From: Pararoseomonas sp. SCSIO 73927
Lineage (GTDB): Bacteria > Pseudomonadota > Alphaproteobacteria > Acetobacterales > Acetobacteraceae
Length of the DNA: 64,000 nucleotides
Assembly: GCF_037040815.1 (NCBI RefSeq)
Contig: NZ_CP146232.1
Coordinates: 5,116,001-5,180,000 of the forward strand
Direction of reading: 5' to 3'
Both the position numbers and the translations under genes were made by a program. The notes under the pieces were generated by a model. It ran no database searches, had not been told where the DNA came from, and worked only from the letters and a program-made list of their open reading frames with translations. This document shows positions 25,979-34,968 of the stretch, piece after piece (within the stretch, counting starts at the first letter, position 1; every line of letters starts with the position of its first letter).

Positions 25979-26731
25979 GTGACCCTCCGTGCCACCCTGC
26001 CTGCCAGAGCCGCTCGTCCGGATGGCGCCCCGGGCCTCGATGGCGCGCGCCCGGGCGGCCCGGGGCGGGATGCCGCGACGCGGCAGGACGGGGAGCAGGA
26101 GGACCGGCCCGTTCCCTCCCGCGCGCGGCGGCAGTACACGCGCGGCGCGATGCTGCGCCGGCGCTGGGCGGTGCGGCTGCTGAAGTTCCTGCTGCCGGCG
26201 GGGGCGCTGACGCTGCTGGCGGCCATCGTGCTGTGGCCGGAGTTCGAGCGCACGGGCGAGAACGCCCGCCTCTCCTTCCGCCGGATGAGCCGGGCCACCC
26301 CGGAATCGGTGCGCGTGGTGGACCCGCGCTACCAGGGCGTGGACGAGCAGGGGCGGCCCTTCAACGTGACGGCCTTCACCGCCATCCAGCAGGGCAGCAC
26401 CAACGTGGTGGACCTCGAGGCGCCGCGCGGCGACCAGATGGGGTCCGGCGGGAGCTGGATGCTGGTGGAGAGCAGGACCGGCCGCTTCGACCGGGATGCG
26501 AACATCCTGGACATGAAGGGCGACGTGACGATCTGGCAGGATGACGGGACCTTGATCGAGACCCAGGAGGCGAGGGTGGACGTGAAGGGCGGCAACGCCG
26601 AAGGCGACCGCCCGATCGCGGCGCAGGGAAGCTTCGGGACGGTGACGGGAGACGGCTTCCGGCTGCGCGACCGCGGCGCGGTGGTGGTCTTCACCGGGCG
26701 GGCCCGCGCGGTGCTGGAGGGCGGGCAGTGA
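25979..26731 (+). CDS. lptC: LPS export periplasmic protein LptC
   Basis: A 250-residue LptC/YrbK-type protein, identified mainly by context and layout. It has an Arg/Gly-rich cytoplasmic N-terminus, one membrane helix (LLKFLLPAGALTLLAAIVLW), then a beta-jellyroll-like periplasmic domain with NVTAFTAIQQG, ILDMKGDVTIWQDDGTL and SFGTVTGDGFRL. LptC docks with LptB2FG and hands lipopolysaccharide to LptA. The start is a GTG at 25979 without a strong ribosome site; an internal start nearer the helix (ATG 26150) is possible. It overlaps lptA by four bases. Confidence 0.87.
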   Translation: MTLRATLPARAARPDGAPGLDGARPGGPGRDAATRQDGEQEDRPVPSRARRQYTRGAMLRRRWAVRLLKFLLPAGALTLLAAIVLWPEFERTGENARLSFRRMSRATPESVRVVDPRYQGVDEQGRPFNVTAFTAIQQGSTNVVDLEAPRGDQMGSGGSWMLVESRTGRFDRDANILDMKGDVTIWQDDGTLIETQEARVDVKGGNAEGDRPIAAQGSFGTVTGDGFRLRDRGAVVVFTGRARAVLEGGQ

Positions 26732-27858
26732 GGGGCTTCGAGGGCGTGATGCGGACCGGTTCGCCGGGCGCGGGAGCGGTTGGGGATCGCGGCGCAGGGC
26801 CGGAGGGGATCAGGGGTGCGAGGCGGCTGGCGCTCGCGGCCCTCGTCGCCGCCCCTCTCGCGGGGCTCGCCTTCCCGGCATCGGCGCAGCCGCTGGACCT
26901 TTCCGGCGGCGGGCCGGTGGAGGTGACGGCGACCGACGGGATCGAGTGGCGCCAGAACGAGCAGGTGGTGGTGGCGCGCGGCAACGCGAAGGCCGTGCGC
27001 GAGGGCGTGACGATCGACGCGGCGCGGCTGATCGCGCGCTACCGCCCGCGCGGCGGGGCGGCGGCCCAGGCCCAGAATCAGGCCCAGAATCAGGCGGCTC
27101 AGCAGGGGGGTGGCGAGAGCCCGCTCTCCGGCGGCGAGATCTGGCGGCTGGAGGCCGAGGGCAACGTGCGGATCAGCACGGAGACCGACCGGGCGCAGGG
27201 CGACCGGGCCGTCTACGACATGGACCAGGCCGTGATGGTGCTGACCGGGCGCGACCTGCGCCTGACCACGCCGAGCGACACGATCACCGCGCGGGACACG
27301 CTGGAGTACTGGTCCCAGCGGCGCATGGCGGTGGCGCGCGGCGCGGCGAAGGTGGTGACGAGCGAGAACCGCCAGATCACCGCGGACACGCTGGTGGGCT
27401 ACTTCCTGGAGAACGCGCCGCCGGTGCAGCCGGCGGCGGCGCGGACCCCGGCGGCGCCTGCCCCGGGCGCCGGGGCGGTGCGCGTGCCCGGCACCGGGCC
27501 CGCGCCCAACGCCGCGCGGCGCGTGCCCGGCGAAGGGTCGAAGCTGGACCGGGTGGAGGTGTTCGGGAACGTCGAGATCCGGACGGAGACGGAGGTGGTC
27601 CGTGGGGACCGCGCCGTCTACAGCCCGGTTTCGGGGATGGCGCGGGTGCTGGGCAGCGTGCGGATCACGCGCGGAGGCAACCAGCTGCAGGGGTCGGAAG
27701 CGATCGTGAACCTTCGCACCGGGGTCTCGCGCCTCGTCTCCGCGCCCGGGCAGCGGGTGCAGGGGCTGGTGCTGCCCTCCTCGGGCCAGGAGACCGCGCC
27801 GGCGGGCGGGGGCGCGGCGCGGCCGGCGCAGCAGCAGCCGCAAGGGCGGACGCGATGA
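26728..27858 (+). CDS. lptA: LPS transport protein LptA (long form)
   Basis: A 376-residue OstA/LptA protein, about twice the usual 180-200. A signal segment (LALAALVAAPLAGLAFPASAQ) is preceded by roughly 30 extra residues, so the true start may be internal. OstA-like strands occur in VVARGNAKAVREGVTIDAARL, VRISTETDRAQGDRAVYDMD and VEVFGNVEIRTETEVVRGD. Two low-complexity inserts break it: AQAQNQAQNQAAQQGG, coded by a 12-bp tandem repeat (27071-27094), and a Pro/Ala stretch near residue 235. It bridges the periplasm for LPS. The GTG start overlaps the lptC stop (GTGA) and its own stop overlaps lptB (ATGA). Confidence 0.87.
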   Translation: MRGFEGVMRTGSPGAGAVGDRGAGPEGIRGARRLALAALVAAPLAGLAFPASAQPLDLSGGGPVEVTATDGIEWRQNEQVVVARGNAKAVREGVTIDAARLIARYRPRGGAAAQAQNQAQNQAAQQGGGESPLSGGEIWRLEAEGNVRISTETDRAQGDRAVYDMDQAVMVLTGRDLRLTTPSDTITARDTLEYWSQRRMAVARGAAKVVTSENRQITADTLVGYFLENAPPVQPAAARTPAAPAPGAGAVRVPGTGPAPNAARRVPGEGSKLDRVEVFGNVEIRTETEVVRGDRAVYSPVSGMARVLGSVRITRGGNQLQGSEAIVNLRTGVSRLVSAPGQRVQGLVLPSSGQETAPAGGGAARPAQQQPQGRTR

Positions 27859-28622
27859 GCGGGGCGGCGATGGCGGAGGCGGTGCGGGCGCCCTCCACGG
27901 ATGCGGGGCTCGTCGCGCGCGGGCTGGGCAAGCGGTACAAGAAGCGGCCGGTGGTGCGGGGCGTCTCGCTCTCGCTCCGGCGCGGGGAGGCGGTGGGGCT
28001 GCTCGGGCCGAACGGCGCGGGCAAGACGACCACCTTCTACATGATGACCGGGCTGGTGCGGCCGGATGAGGGGCGCGTGTTCCTCGACGGGCACGACGTG
28101 ACGATGCTGCCGATGTACCGCCGCGCGCGGCTGGGGCTGGGCTACCTGCCGCAGGAGGCCTCGATCTTTCGGGGGCTGTCGGTGGAGGACAACATCCGCG
28201 CGGCGCTGGAGGTGGTGGAGCCGGAGCGCGAGCAGCGGGAGACGATGCTGGACAGCCTGCTGGCGGAGTTCGGCATCGCGCATCTGCGGCGGGCGCCGGC
28301 GCTGGCGCTCTCGGGCGGGGAGAGGCGGCGCTGCGAGATCGCCCGCGCCCTGGCGACGCACCCCGCTTACATCCTGCTGGACGAGCCGCTGGCGGGCATC
28401 GACCCGATCGCGGTGGGCGAGATCCGCGATCTGGTGAAGCACCTGAAGAACCGCGGGATCGGCGTGCTGATCACCGAGCACAACGTGCGGGAGACGCTGG
28501 CGATCATCGACCGCGCCTACATCCTGCACGACGGGCAGGTGCTGATGGAGGGCGAGCCGGAGGAGATCGTGGCGAACGAGGCGGTGCGCCGGGTCTATCT
28601 CGGCGAGCAGTTCAGCCTGTGA
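27855..28622 (+). CDS. lptB: LPS export ABC transporter ATPase LptB
   Basis: A 255-residue ABC ATPase with Walker A GPNGAGKTTT, the Q-loop YLPQEASIF, signature LSGGERRRCEIARAL, Walker B YILLDEPLAGIDP and switch His in LITEHNVRET. These are characteristic of LptB, including EASIFRGLSVEDNI. It powers extraction of LPS from the inner membrane with LptFG, which are not in this window. It starts with ATG overlapping the lptA TGA and belongs to the lptC-lptA-lptB unit upstream of rpoN, the standard alphaproteobacterial order. Confidence 0.97.
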   Translation: MSGAAMAEAVRAPSTDAGLVARGLGKRYKKRPVVRGVSLSLRRGEAVGLLGPNGAGKTTTFYMMTGLVRPDEGRVFLDGHDVTMLPMYRRARLGLGYLPQEASIFRGLSVEDNIRAALEVVEPEREQRETMLDSLLAEFGIAHLRRAPALALSGGERRRCEIARALATHPAYILLDEPLAGIDPIAVGEIRDLVKHLKNRGIGVLITEHNVRETLAIIDRAYILHDGQVLMEGEPEEIVANEAVRRVYLGEQFSL

Positions 28623-28790
28623 CCGCGGCGGGTGGTTCCATCCCCGAGGTGGCCCCCCTGCCCTGCCCCGCGCGGCGCGACGCCGGGCCGTTCCCGCGCG
28701 CATGCAAGCCTCCAGCTTCCGATGACCGAAGGGCGGGGAGGCCCGAAGGTCTGAATCGGATGCGCCCGCGCGCGGAGCGCGCGCACTAAG

Positions 28791-30254
28791 ATGGTCTCGC
28801 TCGCGCCTCGGCTGGACTTCCGCCAGACGCAGCAGCTGGTGATGACGCCGCAGCTGCGGCAGGCGATCAAGCTGCTGCAGTCCAGCAACATGGAGGTTTC
28901 TGCCTTCGTCGAGGAGGAGCTGGAGCGCAACCCGATGCTGGAGCGCGAGGAGGGCAGCGCGCCCGCCGAGCCGGTTCCGGTGGAGCGGGATTCCTTCGAG
29001 GCGGCCTCCGCGACCACCATGGGGGAGGACAGCGCGGGGCCGCTGGAGGCGGACTGGTCCTCCTCCTACGAGAGCGGGGACGCGCTGTACCCCTCCTCCC
29101 GCGGGGCGCGGGCGGATAGCTGGGACGAGGACGGGCGCAGCCTGGAGGAGATCGCGGGGGAACGGCCGCGATCGCTGCGGGAGCTGCTGGCGGAGCAGGC
29201 GCGGCTGGCCTTCGGCGACCCGAGGGAGCGGCTGATCGCCGGGCAGTTCATCGCGCTGCTGGACCCGGTGGGGCGGGTGACGGTGACGGACCAGGCGATC
29301 GCGGAGGCGCTGGGCTGCGCGGTGGAGGTGGTGTTCGGCGTGCGGGCGCGGATGCAGCGCTTCGAGCCGACGGGGCTGTTCTGCGCGGATCTGCGGGAGT
29401 GCCTGGGCGTGCAGCTGGCGGAGCTGAACCGGCTGGACCCGGCGATGCAGGCGCTGCTGGACAACCTGGACCTGCTGGCGCGGCGGGACATGCCGGGGCT
29501 GCTGCGGGTATGCGGGGTGGATGCCGAGGACCTGTCCGGCATGGTGGCGGAGCTGCGGCGGCTGAACCCGAAGCCGGGGGTCTCGACGGACGGCGAGCAG
29601 GCGCCGCTGGTGGTTCCGGACGTGCTGATGCGGCGGCTGCCGGACGGCACATGGCTGCTGGAGCTGAACCCAGAGACGCTGCCGCGCGTGCTGGTGAACC
29701 GGGGCTTCCACGCCACCTGCCAGACGGGCGCGCGGACGAAGGAGGACAAGGCCTTCCTGGCGGAGAAGCTGCAGGCGGCAAACTGGCTGGTGCGGAGCCT
29801 GGAGCAGCGGGCGAACACCATCCTGCGCGTGGCGGCCGAGATCGTGCGGCGGCAGGAGGGGTTCTTCCGCCACGGGGTGGGGCACCTGCGGCCGCTGATC
29901 CTGCGGGACGTGGCGGACGAGCTGGGGATGCACGAGAGCACCGTTTCCCGCGTCACCGCGAACAAGTACATGGCGACGCCGCGCGGGACGCTGGAGCTGA
30001 AGTACTTCTTCACCACGGCCATCGCGGGCACGCGCGGGGGGGAGAGCTTCTCGGCGGAGGCGATCCGGCACCGGATCCGGGACATGGTGGATTCGGAGAC
30101 GGCGGCGGACATCCTGTCGGACGACGCGATCGTGGAGCGGCTGCGGGCGGAGGGCGTGGACATCGCGCGGCGCACGGTGGCGAAGTACCGGGACGCGCTG
30201 CGGATCCCGTCCTCGGTGCAGCGCAAAAGGGAGAAATCGGCGCCCGTTCTCTGA
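28791..30254 (+). CDS. rpoN: RNA polymerase sigma-54 factor
   Basis: A 487-residue sigma-54. Region I is glutamine/leucine-rich (FRQTQQLVMTPQLRQAIKLLQ) and contacts activators. Region II is acidic (residues about 50-115). Region III holds the core-binding part and the helix-turn-helix with ADELGMHESTVSRVTANKYM. The RpoN box ARRTVAKYRDAL near the C-terminus reads the -24 element. It drives nitrogen, motility or surface genes with enhancer-binding activators; none is in the window. It starts at ATG 28791, 168 bases after lptB, and is followed by hpf. Confidence 0.97.
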   Translation: MVSLAPRLDFRQTQQLVMTPQLRQAIKLLQSSNMEVSAFVEEELERNPMLEREEGSAPAEPVPVERDSFEAASATTMGEDSAGPLEADWSSSYESGDALYPSSRGARADSWDEDGRSLEEIAGERPRSLRELLAEQARLAFGDPRERLIAGQFIALLDPVGRVTVTDQAIAEALGCAVEVVFGVRARMQRFEPTGLFCADLRECLGVQLAELNRLDPAMQALLDNLDLLARRDMPGLLRVCGVDAEDLSGMVAELRRLNPKPGVSTDGEQAPLVVPDVLMRRLPDGTWLLELNPETLPRVLVNRGFHATCQTGARTKEDKAFLAEKLQAANWLVRSLEQRANTILRVAAEIVRRQEGFFRHGVGHLRPLILRDVADELGMHESTVSRVTANKYMATPRGTLELKYFFTTAIAGTRGGESFSAEAIRHRIRDMVDSETAADILSDDAIVERLRAEGVDIARRTVAKYRDALRIPSSVQRKREKSAPVL

Positions 30255-30327
30255 AATGTCCCCTTTAAACCGGTGTGGGTCCGTCTCAGGTCAAATCGGT
30301 TACAAGGTCATGCAAGGGAGCCGCTCC

Positions 30328-30942
30328 ATGCACATCACGGTCGCCGGCAAGGGCGTTGAGACCGGTGAGGCGCTGAAGACCCATGTGACGGACGGGCTGA
30401 CGCAGGTCACGCGCAAGTACTTCGACCACGCCATCGACGCGCACGTGACCTTCCGCAAGGACCGCGCCTTCTTCGCCTGCGACATCAATCTGCGCGCGGG
30501 CCGCGGGCTGAACATGCGGGCCGAGGGTGAGGGCACGGACGCGCACCGCGCTTTCAGCGACGCGGCCGAGCACATTGCCAAGCGCCTGCGACGCTACCGA
30601 CGGCGGGTGAATGAGCACGCGCGGAGCATGGCCGACGAGCGGGACGTGTTGCCGGAGCCGGCGCGGGACGTGGTGCTGCGGCCGGAGGAGGATGAGGAGG
30701 GCGACGCGCCCGAGGCCGCCGTGCCGGACGGGTTGGTCTCGGCGGACAGCTACACGGACGGCGCCGTGGTCGCGGAGCGGCTGACGGAGATCAGCCGGCT
30801 GACGGTGCGCGAGGCGGTGATGCGGCTCGACCTCTCGCAGGAGCCGGTGCTGATGTTCCGCAACCGGGAAAACGGCGTGATGAACGTGGTGTACCGGCGG
30901 GCCGACGGGCATGTCGGATGGATCGATCCGCGCAAGGCTTGA
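30328..30942 (+). CDS. hpf: ribosome hibernation promoting factor, long form
   Basis: A 204-residue HPF/YfiA protein. The N-terminal domain (MHITVAGKGVETGEALKTHV, then DAHVTFRKDRAFFACDINL) blocks the ribosomal decoding site. A charged linker leads to the C-terminal dimerisation domain (LSQEPVLMFRNRENGVMNVV, then GHVGWIDPR) that forms 100S ribosomes. ATG 30328 is chosen for AAGGGAG at 30314-30320, seven bases upstream; earlier in-frame starts add unrelated residues. Its place after rpoN is conserved in proteobacteria. A hairpin follows the stop. Confidence 0.95.
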   Translation: MHITVAGKGVETGEALKTHVTDGLTQVTRKYFDHAIDAHVTFRKDRAFFACDINLRAGRGLNMRAEGEGTDAHRAFSDAAEHIAKRLRRYRRRVNEHARSMADERDVLPEPARDVVLRPEEDEEGDAPEAAVPDGLVSADSYTDGAVVAERLTEISRLTVREAVMRLDLSQEPVLMFRNRENGVMNVVYRRADGHVGWIDPRKA

Positions 30943-30975
30943 TGCGCGGCGCGTCGGCGCCGTGAGTGGCGCGAG

Positions 30976-31001
30976 GGGGAGAGGGAGCCATCCCTCTCCC
31001 C
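30976..31001. terminator. hairpin between hpf and TRAP permease gene
   Basis: A perfect 11-bp stem, GGGGAGAGGGA / TCCCTCTCCCC, with loop GCCA, followed by TTCGTCGCTTCT on the plus strand. It lies 33 bases after hpf and ten bases beyond the convergent permease stop, so it could serve both genes. Confidence 0.65.
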
Positions 31002-31011
31002 TTCGTCGCTT

Positions 31012-32895
31012 CTACGCCACGCCGCGCGCAGGTGCTGGCGCGCGGCCCATGCCCCAGGCGAGGCCCATGGCCGCAACGGCAACTGCCAGCCGGGCGGGGT
31101 CCGGGAGGACCGGCACGAAGGCCGCCACGAGCCCGGCGGTACCGAGGACGATGCGCGGCACCGGGCCGATAGGCGACAGCAGGTAGCCCGCATAGGCGGC
31201 CGTGATCGCCACGAGGGCGGCAACCTGGATCGCGGTGGCGAGGACGATCTCGAGAGGGCCGCCGCGCAGCATGATCCCGGGATCGTAGATGAAGGCGAAG
31301 CCGACGGTGAAGCCGGCTATGCCGAGGCGGGTGGCGTGCAGGGCGGTGATCGTCGGCTTCGAGCCGGCGATGGAGGCGGCCGCGAAGGCCGCCGCCGCGA
31401 CGGGGGGCGACACGTCCGCCAGCACGGCGAAGTAAAAGAGGAAGAGATGGGCGGGCAGCACGTCCACGCCCATGGCGATGAGCTGGGGCACGCCGATGGC
31501 CGCGGCGATGATGTAGCTCGGCGTTGTCGGCAGGCCCATGCCGAGGACGAGGACGGTGATCGCCAGCAGGATCAGCAGCAGCGGCAGGGAGCCGCCCGCG
31601 AGATCCTTGATGATGCCGCCGAAGGCCACGACCATGCCGGTGGCGGTGAGCGCGGAGACGACGATGCCGGCGCCGGCGATGGCCACCGCGAGCGGGGCCA
31701 TGGTGAGGCCGGCGTTGACCAGGCTGTCGAAGATGGCGCGCGGGGTCATGCGCGTGCGGGCGCGCAGCATGGAGATCGCGACCATGGCGACCGTGGCGCA
31801 GAAGGCGGCGAAGTTGCCGGACCAACGCTCCATCATTAGGTAGACGAGGAGGGCCATGGAGAGGACGAGGTGCGCGTCCGCCAGCACCTCGCGCCAGGGC
31901 GGGATCTCCGACTTCGGCATCGGCGCCATGCCGGCGCGCTTCGCCTCGAAGTGCACGGCGGCAAGGATGGCGAAGTAGTAGAGCACCGCGCCGATGGCGG
32001 CGGCGACCACGATCTCGCCGTAGGGGATGTTGGTGATCTCGGCCATCACGAAGGCCGCCGCGCCCATGACGGGGGGCATGATGGCGCCGCCGACCGACGC
32101 CGCGCTCTCGATGCCGCCGGCGACGGCGGGCCTGTAGCCGATGCGCTTCATCAGCGGGATCGTCATCGCGCCGGTGGTGATGACGTTGGAGACGGAGGAG
32201 CCGCTCATCGTGCCGAAGAGGCCGGAGGTGACGACGGCGACCTTCGCGGGGCCGCCCGTGTAGCGGCCGGCGGCGGCGGCGCCGAGGTTGCTGAAGAGGC
32301 GGCCCGTGCCGCTGCCGCCCATGAAGGCGCCGAAGATGATGAAGACGGCGATGGTGGTGGCGACGATGCCCGTGAGCGGGCCGTAGACGCCGCCGGCGGT
32401 GGGGACGAGCCAGGATGCCTCGAGAACCTCCTCGACCGAGAAGGGGCGCGTGTTCAGCACGCCGGGCAGAAAGTGGCCGAACGCCATGTAGGCGAGGCTG
32501 ATGATCACCATCCAGGCGAGGCCGGGCTCCACCGCGCGGCGCGTGGCTTCCAGCAGGGTTATGATGGCGAGGACGGCCATGGCGGACATGAGCGGCGTCC
32601 ACTCGTCCACGTACTCCATGCGGTCGGAGACGGCGGCGGCGTTGATCCACACCCAGAGGTGCGGCGCGGCGGCGGCGGCGAACCAGAGCCAGTCCGCGAT
32701 TGTGGGGCGGTCCGCCGGGCTTCCCTTCCCGCCGGGCCAGAGGAGGAAGATTGGCGGCACGAAGGCCAGCAGGTGGAAGGCCCGCATGGCGATCGGCTCG
32801 GGAAAACCGACACCGCCGAAATAGAGGTGAACCGCCGCCGCGAGGGCGAGCCAGGCCGAGAGGATCGGGCCCAGCGGCCCCTTCAGCGCGCGCAA
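31012..32895 (-). CDS. TRAP transporter 4TM/12TM fusion permease (TAXI type)
   Basis: A 627-residue polytopic protein. The N-terminal part has the four-helix DctQ-like region, and the remainder the 12-helix DctM-like region with GGSGTGRLFSNLG, SGSSVSNVITTGAMTIPLMKR, the ESAASVGGAIMPPVMGAAAF block and GMGLPTTPSYII. These are hallmarks of fused TRAP permeases that work with TAXI receptors, importing a carboxylate with Na+ or H+. The start is a TTG at 32895 with GAGGA seven bases upstream; no ATG or GTG fits before the first helix. It begins ten bases after the TAXI gene. Confidence 0.92.
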   Translation of the reverse strand: MRALKGPLGPILSAWLALAAAVHLYFGGVGFPEPIAMRAFHLLAFVPPIFLLWPGGKGSPADRPTIADWLWFAAAAAPHLWVWINAAAVSDRMEYVDEWTPLMSAMAVLAIITLLEATRRAVEPGLAWMVIISLAYMAFGHFLPGVLNTRPFSVEEVLEASWLVPTAGGVYGPLTGIVATTIAVFIIFGAFMGGSGTGRLFSNLGAAAAGRYTGGPAKVAVVTSGLFGTMSGSSVSNVITTGAMTIPLMKRIGYRPAVAGGIESAASVGGAIMPPVMGAAAFVMAEITNIPYGEIVVAAAIGAVLYYFAILAAVHFEAKRAGMAPMPKSEIPPWREVLADAHLVLSMALLVYLMMERWSGNFAAFCATVAMVAISMLRARTRMTPRAIFDSLVNAGLTMAPLAVAIAGAGIVVSALTATGMVVAFGGIIKDLAGGSLPLLLILLAITVLVLGMGLPTTPSYIIAAAIGVPQLIAMGVDVLPAHLFLFYFAVLADVSPPVAAAAFAAASIAGSKPTITALHATRLGIAGFTVGFAFIYDPGIMLRGGPLEIVLATAIQVAALVAITAAYAGYLLSPIGPVPRIVLGTAGLVAAFVPVLPDPARLAVAVAAMGLAWGMGRAPAPARGVA

Positions 32896-32905
32896 ACCCC
32901 TGTCC

Positions 32906-33889
32906 TCAGGCCGGCATCGCGCCGGCTTCGCGGTAGGCGCGGGCGGCGCCGGGGTGCAGCGGGGCGCCGGCGTACTTCCAGGCCTCCTTCGGGTCGTAGG
33001 AGCCCATGGAGGCGTGGATCTGCGTGAGGCGTGCGCCCCTGGCGGCGATGAGGACCTTGGTCAGCTTGTAGGCGACGTCGTCCGGCACGGTCTCGTGCAC
33101 CACGATCACGCTGTCCATCGTCGTCACCGGCACGTCGGCGGATTGCAGCGTGGGGTAGGCGGCGGCGGGGATGACGCCCTGGTTGTAGGCGTAGGTGTCG
33201 ATGAGGTGCTTCCGCACGTCGTCGGGGAAGGCGACGAGCTTCGAGGTGCGGCGGCCCTGGCCGAGTTCGGTGAGGACGGCGGCGGGCTTGGCGAGGGCGA
33301 AGTAGACGCAGTCCACCTGGCCGTCGCCGAAGGCGGCCGCGACGTCGTTGTAGGAGCCGTTGAGGTAGGTGCCGCCGTTCGCCCGGATCTGATCGGGGGA
33401 GGTGCCGTAGAACTTCAGGATGCGCTGCAGGGTCATCTCATCCGTGGAGGAGCGCTGGGGACAGCCGATGCGGAGGCCGCGCCCCGTGAGGAGCGCGCGC
33501 ATGTCGTCGCTGCCCTTGTCCGCGGCGCGGACGAGGTTGTGCTCCGTGGGGGAGTAGCCGGTGCCGAGGGTGCGGATCCTGTCGTGCTTCTGGCGGTAGG
33601 GGTCCTCACCGCGCACGGCGGCGGCGGTGAAGGCGTCGATGCCCCAGCCCATCTGGGACTGGCCGTTGTTGATGCGGGTGGGGTTCGCCAGGCCGCCGCC
33701 GGGGACGACGCGGATCTGCAGGTCGGCCTCGTCCTTCGCAAGCGCGGCGATGCCGGCGCCCATGGTGTACCAGCCGCCGCCGAGGGAGCCCGCGACGAAC
33801 TCGAAGGTCTGCTGGGCGGAGGCGGTGCGGATGAAGGGCATCGCCAGGGCGCCGCCGAGGAGGAGGCGGCGGGGAACGGTGGGGATCAT
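32906..33889 (-). CDS. TAXI-family TRAP solute-binding receptor
   Basis: A 327-residue periplasmic receptor. The signal peptide RRLLLGGALAMPFIRTASAQ is followed by the TAXI opening FEFVAGSLGGGWYTMGAGIAAL. PGGGLANPTRINNGQSQMGWG and the later GSSTDEMT-like RSSTDEMTLQRILKFYG element also fit. It captures the substrate for the fusion permease encoded ten bases downstream. ATG 33889 is used because GGAGG lies about six bases before it. The ligand is unknown; characterised TAXI proteins bind glutamate, 2-oxoglutarate or related acids. Confidence 0.93.
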   Translation of the reverse strand: MIPTVPRRLLLGGALAMPFIRTASAQQTFEFVAGSLGGGWYTMGAGIAALAKDEADLQIRVVPGGGLANPTRINNGQSQMGWGIDAFTAAAVRGEDPYRQKHDRIRTLGTGYSPTEHNLVRAADKGSDDMRALLTGRGLRIGCPQRSSTDEMTLQRILKFYGTSPDQIRANGGTYLNGSYNDVAAAFGDGQVDCVYFALAKPAAVLTELGQGRRTSKLVAFPDDVRKHLIDTYAYNQGVIPAAAYPTLQSADVPVTTMDSVIVVHETVPDDVAYKLTKVLIAARGARLTQIHASMGSYDPKEAWKYAGAPLHPGAARAYREAGAMPA

Positions 33890-34003
33890 CGGGGCCTCCA
33901 GGGGGCGGGTCTGTGCCGGGCGATGTTGGGGCCGCCGGCGCGCCCGCCGCAATGGTGCTGCAATGAACGTGCCGTTTTCCTCCGGCTTTCCTTCGGCGCG
34001 GCC

Positions 34004-34852
34004 TCAGCAGGGCTGGGCGAGGAAGACGCGAGAGGGGGTGACGAACTCCTCCTGGGCCTCGACCGTCAGGATCTCCCGCGACCCGGCCTCCGAGGTGCGG
34101 CGGAGGAGGCCGTAGATCGAGGAGGTGGCGGCGGAGAGGGCGAGGCGCGGGTCGCCCCAGCGCAGGCGGTGGAAGAGGAAGAGGGCGGCCATGGCGTCGC
34201 CGGCGCCGTTGATGGAGATCGGCAGGCGCGGGGTGCGGAGGCGCCAGAAGGCGCCGGCCTCGGCGACGAGGAGGTCCACGGAGTCCTCCGGCGTGTCCTC
34301 CACCTGGAGGCTGGTGACGAGGACCGTGCCCGGGCCCCTTGCCTGGAGCGCGGCGGCGGCGGCCTTGGCGTCGTCCAGCGAGGAGACCTGGCGGCCGGTG
34401 AGCCATTCCAGCTCGAACTGGTTCGGCGTGACGATGGCGGCCTGGGGCACGGCGCGGTCGCGCATGAATTCGGGGATGCCGGGGCGGACGAAGATGCCGC
34501 GGCCGACATCGCCGATCACGGGGTCGCAGCACCAGAGGGAGGCGGGGTTGGCGGCGCGCACGCGCGCGGCGGCGCCGATGATGGCCTCGCCGATCGCGGC
34601 GTCGCCCATGTAGCCGGAGAGGACGGCATCGCAGCGGGCGAGGACGCCGCGCTCCTCGATGCCCTGGACGAGGTCCCCGATGAGGTCGGCGCCGAAGACC
34701 TGGCCGCGCCAGGCGCCGTAGCCGGTGTGGTTGGAGAACTGGACGGTGTTCAGCGCCCAGACCTCGGCGCCGAGACGCTGGAGGGGGAAGACGGCGCTGG
34801 CGTTGCCGACATGGCCGTAGGCGACCCAGGACTGGATGGAGAGGATGTTCAT
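34004..34852 (-). CDS. pdxY: pyridoxal kinase
   Basis: A 282-residue ribokinase-fold kinase of the PdxY/PdxK group. It opens ILSIQSWVAYGHVGNASAVFPL, with VQFSNHTGYGAWRGQV for pyridoxal binding. CDPVIGDVGRGIFV and TPNQFELEWLTG follow, and the C-terminal NGAGDAMAALFLFH carries the anion hole and catalytic Asp. It phosphorylates pyridoxal to salvage vitamin B6. It lies downstream of the SDR gene in the same direction with a 116-bp gap, so co-transcription is uncertain. Confidence 0.95.
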   Translation of the reverse strand: MNILSIQSWVAYGHVGNASAVFPLQRLGAEVWALNTVQFSNHTGYGAWRGQVFGADLIGDLVQGIEERGVLARCDAVLSGYMGDAAIGEAIIGAAARVRAANPASLWCCDPVIGDVGRGIFVRPGIPEFMRDRAVPQAAIVTPNQFELEWLTGRQVSSLDDAKAAAAALQARGPGTVLVTSLQVEDTPEDSVDLLVAEAGAFWRLRTPRLPISINGAGDAMAALFLFHRLRWGDPRLALSAATSSIYGLLRRTSEAGSREILTVEAQEEFVTPSRVFLAQPC

Positions 34853-34968
34853 CGCGGCATCCGCCCCGCTGAAAGCCAGGATGCCGGCCGGGCGGGGGAC
34901 CGGGGCGGCGGGACGTTCGTAGAGCAGATCGGGCGGGGCGGGAAACGCCCCTCCCCCGTGTTCCCGGT

